Below, one piece after another: positions 17,497-26,334 of a DNA stretch of 64,000 bases. Source of the DNA: Flavobacterium kingsejongi (GTDB lineage: Bacteria; Bacteroidota; Bacteroidia; Flavobacteriales; Flavobacteriaceae). A model generated the notes under the pieces. That model saw only the letters and a program-made list of their open reading frames with translations, ran no database searches and was not told the origin of the DNA. The position numbers were made by a program, and so were the translations under genes. Location of the stretch: assembly GCF_003076475.1 (NCBI RefSeq), contig NZ_CP020919.1, positions 3,162,001 through 3,226,000 of the forward strand. Reading direction: 5' to 3'. How positions within the stretch are numbered: position 1 is the first letter of the stretch; the number at the start of each line of letters is the position of its first letter.

Positions 17497-19947
17497 TTAG
17501 TTATTACCAATCCGGATCACATCTGCAAAAATACCCGAAGCTGTTACTGCGGCTCCGGCTCCGGCTCCTTTGATTAATAGGGGTTGTTCATTATAGCGCT
17601 CTGTAAATAAAAGCACGATATTGTCTTTTCCTTCAACAGCATAAAACGGATGGTCTTTTGGAATCTGCTGTAAGCTGACACTTGCCTTGCCATTTTTTAG
17701 TTGCGCTACATATTTCAATCTGCAATTTTTTTCATTTGCCTTGAGCAGCAATGATTCAAAATGGTGGCTATTTGTGGCTAAACTGCTCAGGAAATCAGCT
17801 ACAGTATCAGTAGATAAGCTGGATTCCGGAAGAAAAGAAATATTTTCTATGGCCTCCATTTCCATAGCCAAACCACTTTCCCGGGCAAGGATTAATATTT
17901 TACGCATTACATCAATACCACTTAAATCAATTTTCGGATCTGGTTCAGTATAGCCTTCTGCCTGAGCTTGTTGTACGATATCGTAAAAGCTGTTTTCTGT
18001 ATTGAAATTATTGAATATAAAGTTCAGGCTACCGGAAAGAACGGCTTGGATCGTATGGATTTTATCGCCGGAAGCCATGAGGTTTTTTACGGTGTCAATA
18101 ATTGGTAATCCGGCACCCACATTTGTTTCATATAAAAAGGGGGCATTAAATTTACGGGATAGGTCTTTCAGCTGCCTATATTTATCAAACGAAGAAGAGC
18201 AGGCAATTTTATTGCAGGTTACTACAGCAATACTATTTTCAAGATAATAGCTATAGCCCTCAGCAACTGCACTGCTGGCCGTATTATCAATAAAAATGCT
18301 GTTTCTGAAATTAGCCGCTTTTACTTTTTGCTGGAATATGTGAATATTGGAAGGGATACCATTTTCTATATCGGCCTGCCAGTTTTTTAGTAAAATTCCA
18401 TCTTCATCAAAAATCATCTTTCTGGAATTGGAAAGTGCAATGATGCGGATTGTAATTTTATGATGCGCTTTCAGATAGTGCTTTTGCTGCATTATTTGCG
18501 CTATAAATCGTTCACCAACATTACCGACACCCATCACAAACAGATTTAATTGCCTGCTGTCTTCTTCGAAAAACTTTTCATGAAGGCTATTGATGGCTTT
18601 TTTGGTATCACTGCTTTGGATTACTGCGGAAATATTTCGTTCTGAGGCGCCTTGTGCGATCGCCCGGACATTAATGTTATTACGCCCCAGAGTGCTGAAA
18701 ACGCTACCGCTAAGCCCCTGATAGTTTTTCATATTTTCCCCAACTACAGCAATAATCGATAAACCGCTTTCAATAGCACAGGGTATAATTTTAAACTGTG
18801 AAATTTCAAATGCGAAAACAGTATCCAATGCTTTCTTAGCTTCAGTAGTATCAGCATCGCTTATGCCAATACAAATGGAGTATTCTGAAGAAGCCTGAGT
18901 TATAAATATAACGCTAATGTTTTTATTGCCCAGTGCTTCAAATATTCTTTTGGAAGTACCGGAAACTCCTATAATGCCTGATCCTTCAATAGTAAGTAAG
19001 GTAATCTTATCGATATGGGTAATACCTTTAATAGGATTGCTTTTCGGGTTTCCATATTCTGTAATTAAGGTTCCAGTTGCGAGGGGGGCAAATGTGTTTT
19101 TAATCGCAATTGGAATTTTGGAATTGAAAACCGGTTGTATGGTCGGGGGATAGAGTACTTTGGCCCCAAAATGAGAGAGTTCCATCGCTTCCTGATACGT
19201 GATATCGGTTATGGGATAAGCATGTTTGACCAATTTTGGATTCGCAGTATACATACCACTTACATCGGTCCAGATTTCTAATAGATCAGCCTGTAGGGCC
19301 GCAGCAAGTATGGCAGCGGTATAATCCGAACCACCACGCCCTAAAGTAGTGGTATGGCCGTCCTGTGTACGGGCAATAAAACCCGGAACGACAACTAACG
19401 GATTATCAACAGTCGCCAAATACTTCTTTATCAGTATATTGGAAACTTCAAAATCGACCATAGCCTTACCAAAATGATCATTCGTTTGGATCAGTTCCCG
19501 GCTGTCTTGTAGTATCGCTTTTAGTCCCTGAACTTTTAGTGCTTCTGTAATGATGTAAGAGGAGAGCAACTCACCAAAACTGATGATCCCATCTTTGGTT
19601 CGTTTTGAGAGTTCTCCAAGCAGGAAACAGCCGTCAAGTAAGGTTTCTAAATGATTTAAAGTACGTTTGGTATGACTGATAATAGCGCTTTGTGCTACAA
19701 TCGGGATTAATTCCCTTATCACTTCAAAATGACGGAATTCGATAGTCTCAAAAAGCGCTTTGTATTCCTGTTTTTTATCCGCTGCATTTTCCGCTGCAGT
19801 CAATAGTAGATCAGTAATGCCTCCCATGGCAGAAACAACAACAATAAGCCTGGGTTCGTTTTGGATTTGATTTTTAAGTATCGCAACCACTTTTAAAATA
19901 TTTTCCGCATGTGCAACAGAAGTTCCACCGAATTTTAATATCTTCAT
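17497..19947 (-). CDS. thrA: Bifunctional aspartokinase / homoserine dehydrogenase I
   Basis: Catalyses the first (aspartate to aspartyl phosphate) and third (aspartate semialdehyde to homoserine) steps of threonine synthesis. The 816-residue protein has an N-terminal kinase domain (MKILKFGGTSVA..., LGRGGSDYTAA), two central ACT-type regulatory segments (GSGIIGVSG, AVVGENMKNYQGLSGSVFSTL) that bind threonine in the family, and a C-terminal NAD(P) dehydrogenase domain (LFVMGVGNVG..., NVGAGLPIIDT, GYTEPDPKIDLSG). First gene of the operon. Its start codon sits directly behind a segment able to base-pair with the leader RNA (see the leader entry). Confidence 0.96.
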   Translation of the reverse strand: MKILKFGGTSVAHAENILKVVAILKNQIQNEPRLIVVVSAMGGITDLLLTAAENAADKKQEYKALFETIEFRHFEVIRELIPIVAQSAIISHTKRTLNHLETLLDGCFLLGELSKRTKDGIISFGELLSSYIITEALKVQGLKAILQDSRELIQTNDHFGKAMVDFEVSNILIKKYLATVDNPLVVVPGFIARTQDGHTTTLGRGGSDYTAAILAAALQADLLEIWTDVSGMYTANPKLVKHAYPITDITYQEAMELSHFGAKVLYPPTIQPVFNSKIPIAIKNTFAPLATGTLITEYGNPKSNPIKGITHIDKITLLTIEGSGIIGVSGTSKRIFEALGNKNISVIFITQASSEYSICIGISDADTTEAKKALDTVFAFEISQFKIIPCAIESGLSIIAVVGENMKNYQGLSGSVFSTLGRNNINVRAIAQGASERNISAVIQSSDTKKAINSLHEKFFEEDSRQLNLFVMGVGNVGERFIAQIMQQKHYLKAHHKITIRIIALSNSRKMIFDEDGILLKNWQADIENGIPSNIHIFQQKVKAANFRNSIFIDNTASSAVAEGYSYYLENSIAVVTCNKIACSSSFDKYRQLKDLSRKFNAPFLYETNVGAGLPIIDTVKNLMASGDKIHTIQAVLSGSLNFIFNNFNTENSFYDIVQQAQAEGYTEPDPKIDLSGIDVMRKILILARESGLAMEMEAIENISFLPESSLSTDTVADFLSSLATNSHHFESLLLKANEKNCRLKYVAQLKNGKASVSLQQIPKDHPFYAVEGKDNIVLLFTERYNEQPLLIKGAGAGAAVTASGIFADVIRIGNN

Positions 19948-19948
19948 A

Positions 19949-20165
19949 GGTATTCTTTTTTAGTTATAATAAGAGAAATGGAAATACCGTTGGCATTTCA
20001 GGTGTTTATTAAGAAATAAACAGAGGGACGATATTATATATAGAAAGAATACCCCAAAGGGTTGTAGTTGTAGTAGCTGTAGCAACAACAGTACGTTTAT
20101 CCGAAGTCTCGGATAACACTAAATTACTGTATTTTAAACTGATGCTTAGCAAGTTATTTCTTTTT
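19949..20165 (-). promoter_or_regulatory. thr operon attenuator / leader RNA
   Basis: Untranslated leader of thrA with three structures on the minus strand. An 8-bp hairpin TTATCCGA/TCGGATAA (20116-20097) precedes the Thr codon run. An 8-bp hairpin (GAAATGCC/GGTATTTC with one G-U pair, 19999-19981) follows the leader stop codon. A perfect 10-bp match, GGTATTCTTT (20053-20044, just after the Thr run), is complementary to AAAGAATACC (19958-19949) directly before the thrA ATG. I infer that this pairing can hide the thrA ribosome-binding region when the leader is fully translated. No strong U tract is seen, so translational control seems at least as likely as transcription termination. Confidence 0.65.
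20009..20152 (-). CDS. Threonine-rich leader peptide of the thr operon
   Basis: Short open frame between the promoter and thrA on the minus strand, ending at TAA 20011-20009. There is no ATG. Possible starts are TTG 20152 (47 residues) or GTG 20119 (36 residues). The frame contains eight Thr codons, six of them in ATATTTTT, followed by LWG and a tail with four Ile codons. E. coli thrL is likewise Thr- and Ile-rich. This composition just upstream of thrA is strong evidence for a regulatory leader peptide whose translation senses charged tRNA-Thr and perhaps tRNA-Ile. The exact start is uncertain. Confidence 0.75.
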   Translation of the reverse strand: MLSISLKYSNLVLSETSDKRTVVATATTTTTLWGILSIYNIVPLFIS

Positions 20166-20171
20166 GTTTTT

Positions 20172-20203
20172 CAAATGTAAGGTTTTTATGCTAACGGTTG
20201 AAA
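20172..20203 (-). promoter_or_regulatory. Putative promoter of the thr operon
   Basis: TACATTTG (20179-20172, minus strand) matches the -7 consensus TAnnTTTG. TTTC at 20203-20200 is a one-mismatch -33 element with a 20-bp spacer. This predicts transcription starting near 20165, just ahead of the leader peptide. Confidence 0.6.
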
Positions 20204-20255
20204 GCTGCTATTAACATTTTCGGATAATTTATAAATCGATAGAAAAAATGACAAT

Positions 20256-21758
20256 ATGAAAATTTTAAGTGGTGATCAGATTCGAAAAGCAGATAGCAGG
20301 ACGTTAGTAGAACAAAATTTAACCGGGGTAGCACTGATGGAAAGAGCCGGAATAGTACTGTATAAATGGTTCAATGATTACCTGAAACATACCACTGCTA
20401 CGATACATATTTTTTGTGGAACAGGAAATAATGGAGGTGATGGCCTGGTAGTTGCCCGTTTGTTATCTTTTGAGAATTATAACGTTACAGTGCATATCGT
20501 TCCTACCAGCAAGCCGACTCCGGATTTTAAGACTAATTTGGAGCGCCTCACAGAAGCAGTGCTTTATCCGGATCACTATGATAAAAATGCAGCTCTTCCG
20601 GAGATTAGCCCTCAGGATATAGTGATAGATGCCATTTTTGGCAGTGGGCTCAACCGACAACCGGATGCTGGAGTCGTGCGCCTTTTTCAGCATATTAATA
20701 ATACAGGAGCTACAGTAATTGCAATTGATATACCTTCGGGATTATACCTGGACAGGAAACCGGAAAGAGAGGAAGATGTACTCTGTGCTGCGATAGTATT
20801 AAGCCTTCAATTTCCAAAATTGGTTTTTTTCCTACCCGAATTACAGCGTTATCTTGAAAAATTTGTGGTATTGGATATTGGGCTCAGTAAAAAATACAGT
20901 CAAGAAGTAGTGACCGTTTTTTCATATACCGATGCAGATGACATTCAAAAACGATTAAAAACTTTTGGGCCTTATTCTCATAAGGGAACTTTTGGGCATG
21001 TGCTTACTATCGGTGGCAGTTATGGTAAAATCGGATCGATGATTTTAGCTTCTACAGCCGCTTTAAAAACAGGATGTGGGCTTGTGACTGCTTTTGTACC
21101 GGAATGCGGTTATGAAATTCTTCAGGTAGCCATACCGGAGGTGATGGTCGTGACCGATAAAAATAAGAACTTCATTACGGCTATTCAATATGAACTTCAG
21201 CCGGACGCAGTGGTAATTGGGATGGGAATGGGTCAAAATAGTAAAACACAGCAGGCACTACATGAGTTTCTAAAGTCCTATGAAAAAGCATTGGTCATTG
21301 ATGCCGATGGACTAAATATTATTTCTGAAAATAAAACCTGGTTATCATTATTGCCGTCAAAAACAATTCTTACGCCACACCCTAAAGAATTAGAGCGTTT
21401 GATTGGTAAGTGGAAAGATGATTTTGATAAAATAGATAAAACAGTTGCTTTTTCTAAAAAATATGATATTGTCGTCCTTATTAAAGGAGCCTATTCCATG
21501 GTTGTATATGATGGAAAAGTCCATATCAATTCAACCGGAAATCCAGCACTTTCTACCGGTGGGAGTGGAGACGTACTATCGGGTATGATTGCGAGTTTAC
21601 GCGCACAGTCGTATGATGCGACAGATGCTTTAATTATTGCGGTGTACCTTCATGGACTTACGGCTGACCTTGCACTGGCAGACATGAGCTATCATAGTTT
21701 TGTAGCTTCGGATAGTATAAACTATCTGGGCAGGGCGTATCAAAAAATAGGGGAATAA
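20256..21758 (+). CDS. nnr: Bifunctional NAD(P)H-hydrate epimerase / ADP-dependent dehydratase
   Basis: Repairs hydrated NAD(P)H, a damaged cofactor form. The 500-residue fusion has an N-terminal YjeF epimerase domain (about 1-215, with GTGNNGGDGLVVARLL) and a C-terminal ribokinase-like dehydratase (about 225-495, with TIGGSYGKIGSMILA, VIDADGLNII, LTPHPKEL, and the NPALSTGGSGDVLSGMIA nucleotide loop). Divergent from the thr operon, with which it shares about 300 bp of upstream DNA. A terminator follows at once. Confidence 0.95.
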   Translation: MKILSGDQIRKADSRTLVEQNLTGVALMERAGIVLYKWFNDYLKHTTATIHIFCGTGNNGGDGLVVARLLSFENYNVTVHIVPTSKPTPDFKTNLERLTEAVLYPDHYDKNAALPEISPQDIVIDAIFGSGLNRQPDAGVVRLFQHINNTGATVIAIDIPSGLYLDRKPEREEDVLCAAIVLSLQFPKLVFFLPELQRYLEKFVVLDIGLSKKYSQEVVTVFSYTDADDIQKRLKTFGPYSHKGTFGHVLTIGGSYGKIGSMILASTAALKTGCGLVTAFVPECGYEILQVAIPEVMVVTDKNKNFITAIQYELQPDAVVIGMGMGQNSKTQQALHEFLKSYEKALVIDADGLNIISENKTWLSLLPSKTILTPHPKELERLIGKWKDDFDKIDKTVAFSKKYDIVVLIKGAYSMVVYDGKVHINSTGNPALSTGGSGDVLSGMIASLRAQSYDATDALIIAVYLHGLTADLALADMSYHSFVASDSINYLGRAYQKIGE

Positions 21759-21786
21759 AAAAGCCTCCCGATCAGGAGGCTTTATC
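21759..21786 (+). terminator. Terminator after nnr
   Basis: AAGCCTCC / GGAGGCTT stem with a six-base loop followed by T-rich DNA, located between nnr and the IS3 element. Confidence 0.88.
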
Positions 21787-21843
21787 ATTTATATTTTTAA
21801 AGATGTCCCGTCCTGAAATAGCGATACAAAAAAAAACTCAATT

Positions 21844-22272
21844 ATGTCTAAAGAGAAAAATTATGTAAAGCGAACCCAGCGAGATTACAGTATGTCTCTC
21901 AAATTGCAAATCGTCCATGAGATTGAACGAGGAGAGTTATCTACACATGGAGCTTGTAAAAAATATGGTGTGCAAGCACATTCAACAGTTGTTAGTTGGC
22001 TTAGAAAATTTGGTAACTTTGATTGGGAAACCCAAACCCCATCTCAAATGGCTAAAACACCTGAACAGCAAATCATGGAACTCGAAGCTAAAGTTACGCT
22101 TCTTGAAAAACAGAAAGCTCATCTGGAGCAACAAGTTAATTTTACGGATAAGAAAGCTATTATTTTTGATATGCTTATTGATATTGCAGAGAAAGAATAT
22201 AATATCGATATCCGAAAAAACTCATCACCCGAACAATTGTCCTATTTAAAGAAGAACAAAAACAAACCTTAG
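21844..22272 (+). CDS. IS3-family transposase OrfA
   Basis: 142-residue DNA-binding subunit with an N-terminal helix-turn-helix (about 15-55: LKLQIVHEIERGELSTHGACKKYG...VSWLRKFG) that recognises the IS ends, followed by a leucine-rich coiled coil (about 75-105, IMELEAKVTLLEKQKAHLEQ) for oligomerisation. This is the usual IS3 OrfA design. Alone it generally acts as a regulator; fused to OrfB by frameshifting it forms the active transposase. Confidence 0.92.
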   Translation: MSKEKNYVKRTQRDYSMSLKLQIVHEIERGELSTHGACKKYGVQAHSTVVSWLRKFGNFDWETQTPSQMAKTPEQQIMELEAKVTLLEKQKAHLEQQVNFTDKKAIIFDMLIDIAEKEYNIDIRKNSSPEQLSYLKKNKNKP

Positions 22273-23144
22273 GTTTTACCTGTAGTTTGTTCGGGATAGA
22301 CAGGCAGGTCTATTATCGTAGCATTAAAAGAAAAATCTTAAAGCAATCAAAGTCTGAACAAGTCATTCTTATGGTAAGAAAGATTAGGATGAAAATGCCT
22401 CGTATCGGTACGAGAAAGTTGTATTATTTATTAAACCAGGAGCTTAGAGCATTGAAGATTGGAAGAGATATGTTTTTTAATATCCTCAAAGTAAACCATC
22501 TGCTAATATCTCCAAAACGGAGCTATCATATTACGACTAACTCATATCATCGTTTTAAAAAACACAAGAATTTAATTGAAAACTTAAAAATAATACGTCC
22601 TGAACAGGTTTGGGTATCCGATATTACATACATCGGAAAAAGAAGTAAGCCCTGCTATTTAAGCTTAGTAACAGATGCATATTCAAAACGGATCATGGGA
22701 TTTAATGTAGCTACTAATTTAAATGCCGAAAATAGTCTTAAAGCTTTACAAATGGCTCTTAAGAGCAGGAAAAATAGTTGTTTGTCGTTAATCCATCACT
22801 CAGATAGAGGTATACAATATTGTTCTGATGAATATCAAAAAGTGATAAGCAAGACTAAAAACCTGCGCTGTAGCATGACTGAGTCTTATGATCCATATCA
22901 AAATGCGGTCGCTGAAAGGGTAAATGGAATATTAAAACAGGAGTTTTTAGTAGATAGGTATAATGATCAGCAACTTAATATTATTAAGTTAGTAGTTAAG
23001 GAATCTATACAGATTTATAATCTAGTAAGACCGCATTGCTCTAATCATATGCTTACTCCGATGCAAATGCATCAGCAAAAAGAAATAGAAATGAAAACCT
23101 ATAAAACAAAAAACAGAAGTAACCATGAAGCTACTTCTGTCTAA
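22203..23144 (+). CDS. IS3-family transposase OrfB (DDE integrase, made as OrfAB fusion)
   Basis: Catalytic subunit in the -1 frame relative to orfA; the frame opens at 22203, and a TTG at 22287 is the only plausible independent start. The order is a zinc-less N-terminal helical region (LGFTCSLFGIDRQVYYR), a HTH_21-like region (RKIRMKMPRIGTRKLYYLL) and an RVE integrase core. The DDE residues lie in WVSDITY, HHSDRGIQY and AVAERVNGILKQE. The C-terminus ends 52 bp before the right inverted repeat edge. Confidence 0.92.
   Translation, partial: YRYPKKLITRTIVLFKEEQKQTLGFTCSLFGIDRQVYYRSIKRKILKQSKSEQVILMVRKIRMKMPRIGTRKLYYLLNQELRALKIGRDMFFNILKVNHLLISPKRSYHITTNSYHRFKKHKNLIENLKIIRPEQVWVSDITYIGKRSKPCYLSLVTDAYSKRIMGFNVATNLNAENSLKALQMALKSRKNSCLSLIHHSDRGIQYCSDEYQKVISKTKNLRCSMTESYDPYQNAVAERVNGILKQEFLVDRYNDQQLNIIKLVVKESIQIYNLVRPHCSNHMLTPMQMHQQKEIEMKTYKTKNRSNHEATSV
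22215..22221 (+). promoter_or_regulatory. Programmed -1 frameshift slippery site of the IS3 element
   Basis: A_AAA_AAC in the orfA frame (codons CGA AAA AAC) lies inside the orfA/orfB overlap and follows the X_XXY_YYZ rule. A -1 slip here joins OrfA to the OrfB frame, as in other IS3-family members. Confidence 0.85.
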
Positions 23145-23178
23145 AAAATGTACTTTTATTATTATTAATCCTGTATTG

Positions 23179-24546
23179 CTATTCTAGGACTAGACAAGAA
23201 GTAAAAAGTTCTTTTAGTTTTGGATCCGATGGTCTTGGCGCATCTGCCGAAACGATATTTCCATTAGGGTCTATCAGGATGAATCTTGGAATACCATCTA
23301 CAGCATAATCTACTGCAAACTGTGATTTCCAGTCTTTATCTGCCATCAACTGAATACCTTCCAGTTGTAAATCGGCCACCATTTTTTTCCAGGTTTCATG
23401 ATCTTTCTGCTGATCAATGGAAAGGCTTACAAATTCGATGTTTTTACCTCTGTAGGCTAACTCAGTTGCTTTTAATGAAGGAATTTCCTGTTTGCAAGGC
23501 CCACACCATGTAGCCCATACATCTACATAAACATATTTCCCTTTCAGGCTTTCAAGGGAGGTAGTGCCACCTTTATAATTTTCATAGTTAAAAGAAGGTG
23601 AAGGTTGCCCTTTGGCTAATTTCTTTACTTTTTCAAATTTCTCTGCAAGCTTAGTTTTGAATAGTTCATTCGTTGAAATTTTATTAAGTTCATCAAAAAG
23701 TTGCTGTGATTTCTCATTAGCTGGTGAAATATCATAAGCTAAATCAGTAGCTAAAGCATTTTTAATGTTTTGGCTTTTTATCTTTTTAAGGAAAGGAAGT
23801 GCGATATCCGAAAGTTTATCCTCTTCTGATTTTGTATTTTTTTCTACCTCTTCATAGAATTTTGAAGATACGAGTTGCTTGTAAGCATTAGAGAAATAAA
23901 AGTCTTTCTCATTATCCAGGTTCAGTTTATCGTCAAATTTCGGAAAAGTAGCGGATGGCTTGTAATCCGGAGCTTCAGCATAATGCGCATGGTAGGAAGG
24001 ATAGTTAACGAAAGCCAGTGCTTTTGCATAATCGATATTTTTAAGTTCTTCTTCTTTATAGGAAGGAACATCAAATTTTGTTTTTTCAACCAATGCTTTT
24101 TGTTTCCCTACCAGTTCTTCCACTTTTTCTTTGAAAGCTTCTTCGGATAAGGCATAAAATTCACTATTGGAAGAAATTAATGATTTTTTGATTTCCGTTT
24201 TAGCTTTGATATAATTGTTTTCGGCACTCAGGTCACCTGTAAAAGCAATTGATTTTGTAAGATCTGAATAATCTGCATTGATTTCGAGATGCTTGCCTGG
24301 CATAAGGTAAAGCTCATTACTTTCGCTATTGGTTTTGATTGCATAAGCTCCGGAATAGTTCAGGTCCAGTGTATCGCTAAAGGTGCCATCAGGCTTAAGG
24401 GTCAGCTCTTTTTCAAAAGAATCTCCGGTAATAGTAATTTTGTTTCCATCAGAATTGATAATCTTCCCCGAAACCAGTAAATAATCAGCGTCTTTACTGC
24501 ACGAAGCCAGTACAAGAAGCGTAATAAGTCCTAATATTTTTTTCAT
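23179..24546 (-). CDS. TlpA-like thioredoxin-fold lipoprotein, C-terminus altered by IS3
   Basis: Exported thiol-disulfide protein of 455 residues. The signal peptide ends in the lipobox LASC (Cys16). A beta-rich N-terminal domain (about 20-130, DUF4369-like) and a helical middle follow, then a TlpA/redoxin domain (about 310-450) with the WATWCGPCKQE active site and cis-Pro region DGIPRFILID. It likely reduces or isomerises periplasmic thiols. The last five residues and the stop codon (CLVLE-stop, 23196-23179) are encoded by the right end of the IS3 element, so the native tail was replaced on insertion. The core domain is complete, so function may survive. Confidence 0.88.
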   Translation of the reverse strand: MKKILGLITLLVLASCSKDADYLLVSGKIINSDGNKITITGDSFEKELTLKPDGTFSDTLDLNYSGAYAIKTNSESNELYLMPGKHLEINADYSDLTKSIAFTGDLSAENNYIKAKTEIKKSLISSNSEFYALSEEAFKEKVEELVGKQKALVEKTKFDVPSYKEEELKNIDYAKALAFVNYPSYHAHYAEAPDYKPSATFPKFDDKLNLDNEKDFYFSNAYKQLVSSKFYEEVEKNTKSEEDKLSDIALPFLKKIKSQNIKNALATDLAYDISPANEKSQQLFDELNKISTNELFKTKLAEKFEKVKKLAKGQPSPSFNYENYKGGTTSLESLKGKYVYVDVWATWCGPCKQEIPSLKATELAYRGKNIEFVSLSIDQQKDHETWKKMVADLQLEGIQLMADKDWKSQFAVDYAVDGIPRFILIDPNGNIVSADAPRPSDPKLKELFTSCLVLE

Positions 24547-24697
24547 CGTATGTGTTTTTTATGATTCCAAATTTAAGCTATAAATCATAAAATAATTTAA
24601 TTGTCTTCTCTTTTTTTATAATGAGATTTTACAGAGCACCACAATTTCCCTACTTCACAAAACTCTCATAAATAACCCGAATAAATTTTGCTTTTCT

Positions 24698-24709
24698 GCA
24701 AACGTTTGC
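24698..24709 (+). promoter_or_regulatory. Palindromic operator upstream of hutH
   Basis: Perfect palindrome GCAAACGTTTGC, 34 bp before the hutH ATG and next to a weak -7-like AAATTTTG (24683-24690). The central CG and half-site resemble LacI/GalR-family operators, but no such regulator is encoded in the window. Confidence 0.5.
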
Positions 24710-24742
24710 GGAATTTTGGGAACTCAAAAATTAACTTCAAAA

Positions 24743-26248
24743 ATGGACAATTTTCATTATATCAGCTCTGAAACCTTAACAATAGAATCTGTTCAGGAAA
24801 TTCATTCCCAGGGCAAAAAATTAGCGTTATCAGAAGAAGCTACTGTCAATATCGAAAAATGCAGAAATTACCTTGATCAGAAAATGCTTACTCATAGTGA
24901 TCCTATCTATGGTATTAATACTGGTTTTGGTTCTTTATATAATATTAAAATTTCAAATGAGAATCTTTCCCAACTTCAGGAAAACCTGGTAAAATCCCAT
25001 GCTTGCGGAACAGGGGAAGAGGTCTCCCAGGAAATTGTAAAATTGATGCTCTTATTGAAAATACAGTCCCTGAGTTATGGACATTCAGGAGTACAGTTGG
25101 AAACCGTTAACCGTCTGATCGATTTTTACAATAATGATATTTTCCCGGTAATTTATTCACAGGGTTCACTGGGTGCCTCTGGTGATTTAGCGCCGTTAGC
25201 ACACTTGTCACTTCCCTTGATTGGAGAAGGGCTTGTCTATTTTCAGGATAAGAAAGTACACGCTTCAGAAGTACTGGCTCACTTTGGCTGGAAAAAAATC
25301 ATCCTGAAATCAAAAGAAGGTTTGGCATTATTGAACGGTACTCAGTTTATGAGCGCTTTTGGTGTTGCTGTATTGATAAAATCCGCGAAGTATTCTTATA
25401 TGGCAGATTTAATCGGAACCATCTCGCTGGAAGCTTTTGACGGTAGGATAGAGCCTTTTAATGAATTGATTCATTACATCCGTCCCCATAAAGGCCAGAT
25501 CATAACAGCGCAACGTGTGACTGCGTTCCTAGAGGATAGTGAAATTATTGTACAGCCGAAGCAGCACGTTCAGGATCCTTATTCTTTCCGTTGCATGCCA
25601 CAAGTACACGGTGCTTCCAAAGACGCTATTGATTACGTAAAAAAAGTATTTAAAACAGAAATAAATTCCGTTACCGATAATCCGAATATTTTTATCGAAA
25701 CGGATCAAATAATTTCAGGTGGGAACTTCCACGGGCAACCCCTTGCGATTTCATTAGACTTTTTAGCGATTGCGTTGGCCGAATTGGGAAGTATTTCTGA
25801 AAGAAGAACCTACCAGCTAATTTCGGGCCTTCGTAATTTACCCGCCTTTTTAGTTGATAATCCGGGGCTTAATTCCGGTTTTATGATTCCACAATATACT
25901 GCAGCCAGTATTGTAAGCCAGAACAAGCAGTACGCAACACCCGCAAGCATTGACAGTATTGTTTCATCTAATGGACAGGAAGATCATGTGAGCATGGGCG
26001 CTAATGCAGCGACAAAAGCACTGAAAATAATAGAAAATTTAGAAACCATTTTAGCGATTGAGCTAATGAATGCTTCCCAGGCTATGGAATTCAGAAGACC
26101 TTTACAGTCAAGCCCTTTTATTGAGATGTTCCTAAAGTCATATCATGAAGAAGTGTCTTTCGTAAAAGAAGACCGTATCCTGCACGATGATATCATGAAG
26201 ACTATTGCTTTTTTACGCAGTTTTCAAATTGATGAAGCAGAGCTATAG
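24743..26248 (+). CDS. hutH: Histidine ammonia-lyase
   Basis: Deaminates L-histidine to urocanate, the first step of histidine breakdown. It is 501 residues from ATG 24743; a TTG nine codons upstream lies close to the operator and is less likely. The MIO prosthetic group forms from Ala145-Ser146-Gly147 in GSLGASGDLAPLAHLSL. Other family motifs are YGINTGFGSL, the NLVKSHACGTGE active-site loop, LLNGTQ, QDPYSFRCMPQVHGA and the NPNIF/GGNFHG region. The Ser-His selectivity loop and QDPYSxRC fit HAL rather than tyrosine ammonia-lyase, but a related aromatic amino acid lyase is not excluded. No other hut genes are adjacent. Confidence 0.9.
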   Translation: MDNFHYISSETLTIESVQEIHSQGKKLALSEEATVNIEKCRNYLDQKMLTHSDPIYGINTGFGSLYNIKISNENLSQLQENLVKSHACGTGEEVSQEIVKLMLLLKIQSLSYGHSGVQLETVNRLIDFYNNDIFPVIYSQGSLGASGDLAPLAHLSLPLIGEGLVYFQDKKVHASEVLAHFGWKKIILKSKEGLALLNGTQFMSAFGVAVLIKSAKYSYMADLIGTISLEAFDGRIEPFNELIHYIRPHKGQIITAQRVTAFLEDSEIIVQPKQHVQDPYSFRCMPQVHGASKDAIDYVKKVFKTEINSVTDNPNIFIETDQIISGGNFHGQPLAISLDFLAIALAELGSISERRTYQLISGLRNLPAFLVDNPGLNSGFMIPQYTAASIVSQNKQYATPASIDSIVSSNGQEDHVSMGANAATKALKIIENLETILAIELMNASQAMEFRRPLQSSPFIEMFLKSYHEEVSFVKEDRILHDDIMKTIAFLRSFQIDEAEL

Positions 26249-26274
26249 CACCTTTTTATAAGTAATAATACCAC

Positions 26275-26320
26275 AAAAAAATAACCTGCACATCTTAAAA
26301 ATATGCAGGTTATTTTTTTA
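26275..26320. terminator. Bidirectional terminator between hutH and the DUF421 gene
   Basis: AAAAAATAACCTGCA pairs with TGCAGGTTATTTTTT around a 13-bp loop between convergent genes. Confidence 0.9.
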
Positions 26321-26334
26321 TATTTAGAGTAGAA

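Larger units (their letters stand above)
21804..23196 (+). mobile_element. IS3-family insertion sequence, complete
   Basis: 1393-bp element with TG...CA ends and 25-bp imperfect terminal inverted repeats (20 of 25 match): 21804-21828 begins TGTCCCGTCCTGAAATAGCG, and the reverse complement of 23172-23196 begins TGTCTAGTCCTAGAATAGCA. It is flanked by a 3-bp direct repeat AGA (21801-21803 and 23197-23199), consistent with IS3-family target duplication. It carries orfA and orfB in overlapping frames joined by a -1 slippery site. Both frames look intact, so the element may be active. The right end overlaps the 3' end of the next gene. Confidence 0.92.

Noticed and set aside
19981..19999. Intrinsic transcription terminator in the thr leader
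   Set aside because: The hairpin is present but the following sequence (CATTTCTCTT) is not a good U tract; it is kept only as one structure of the leader.
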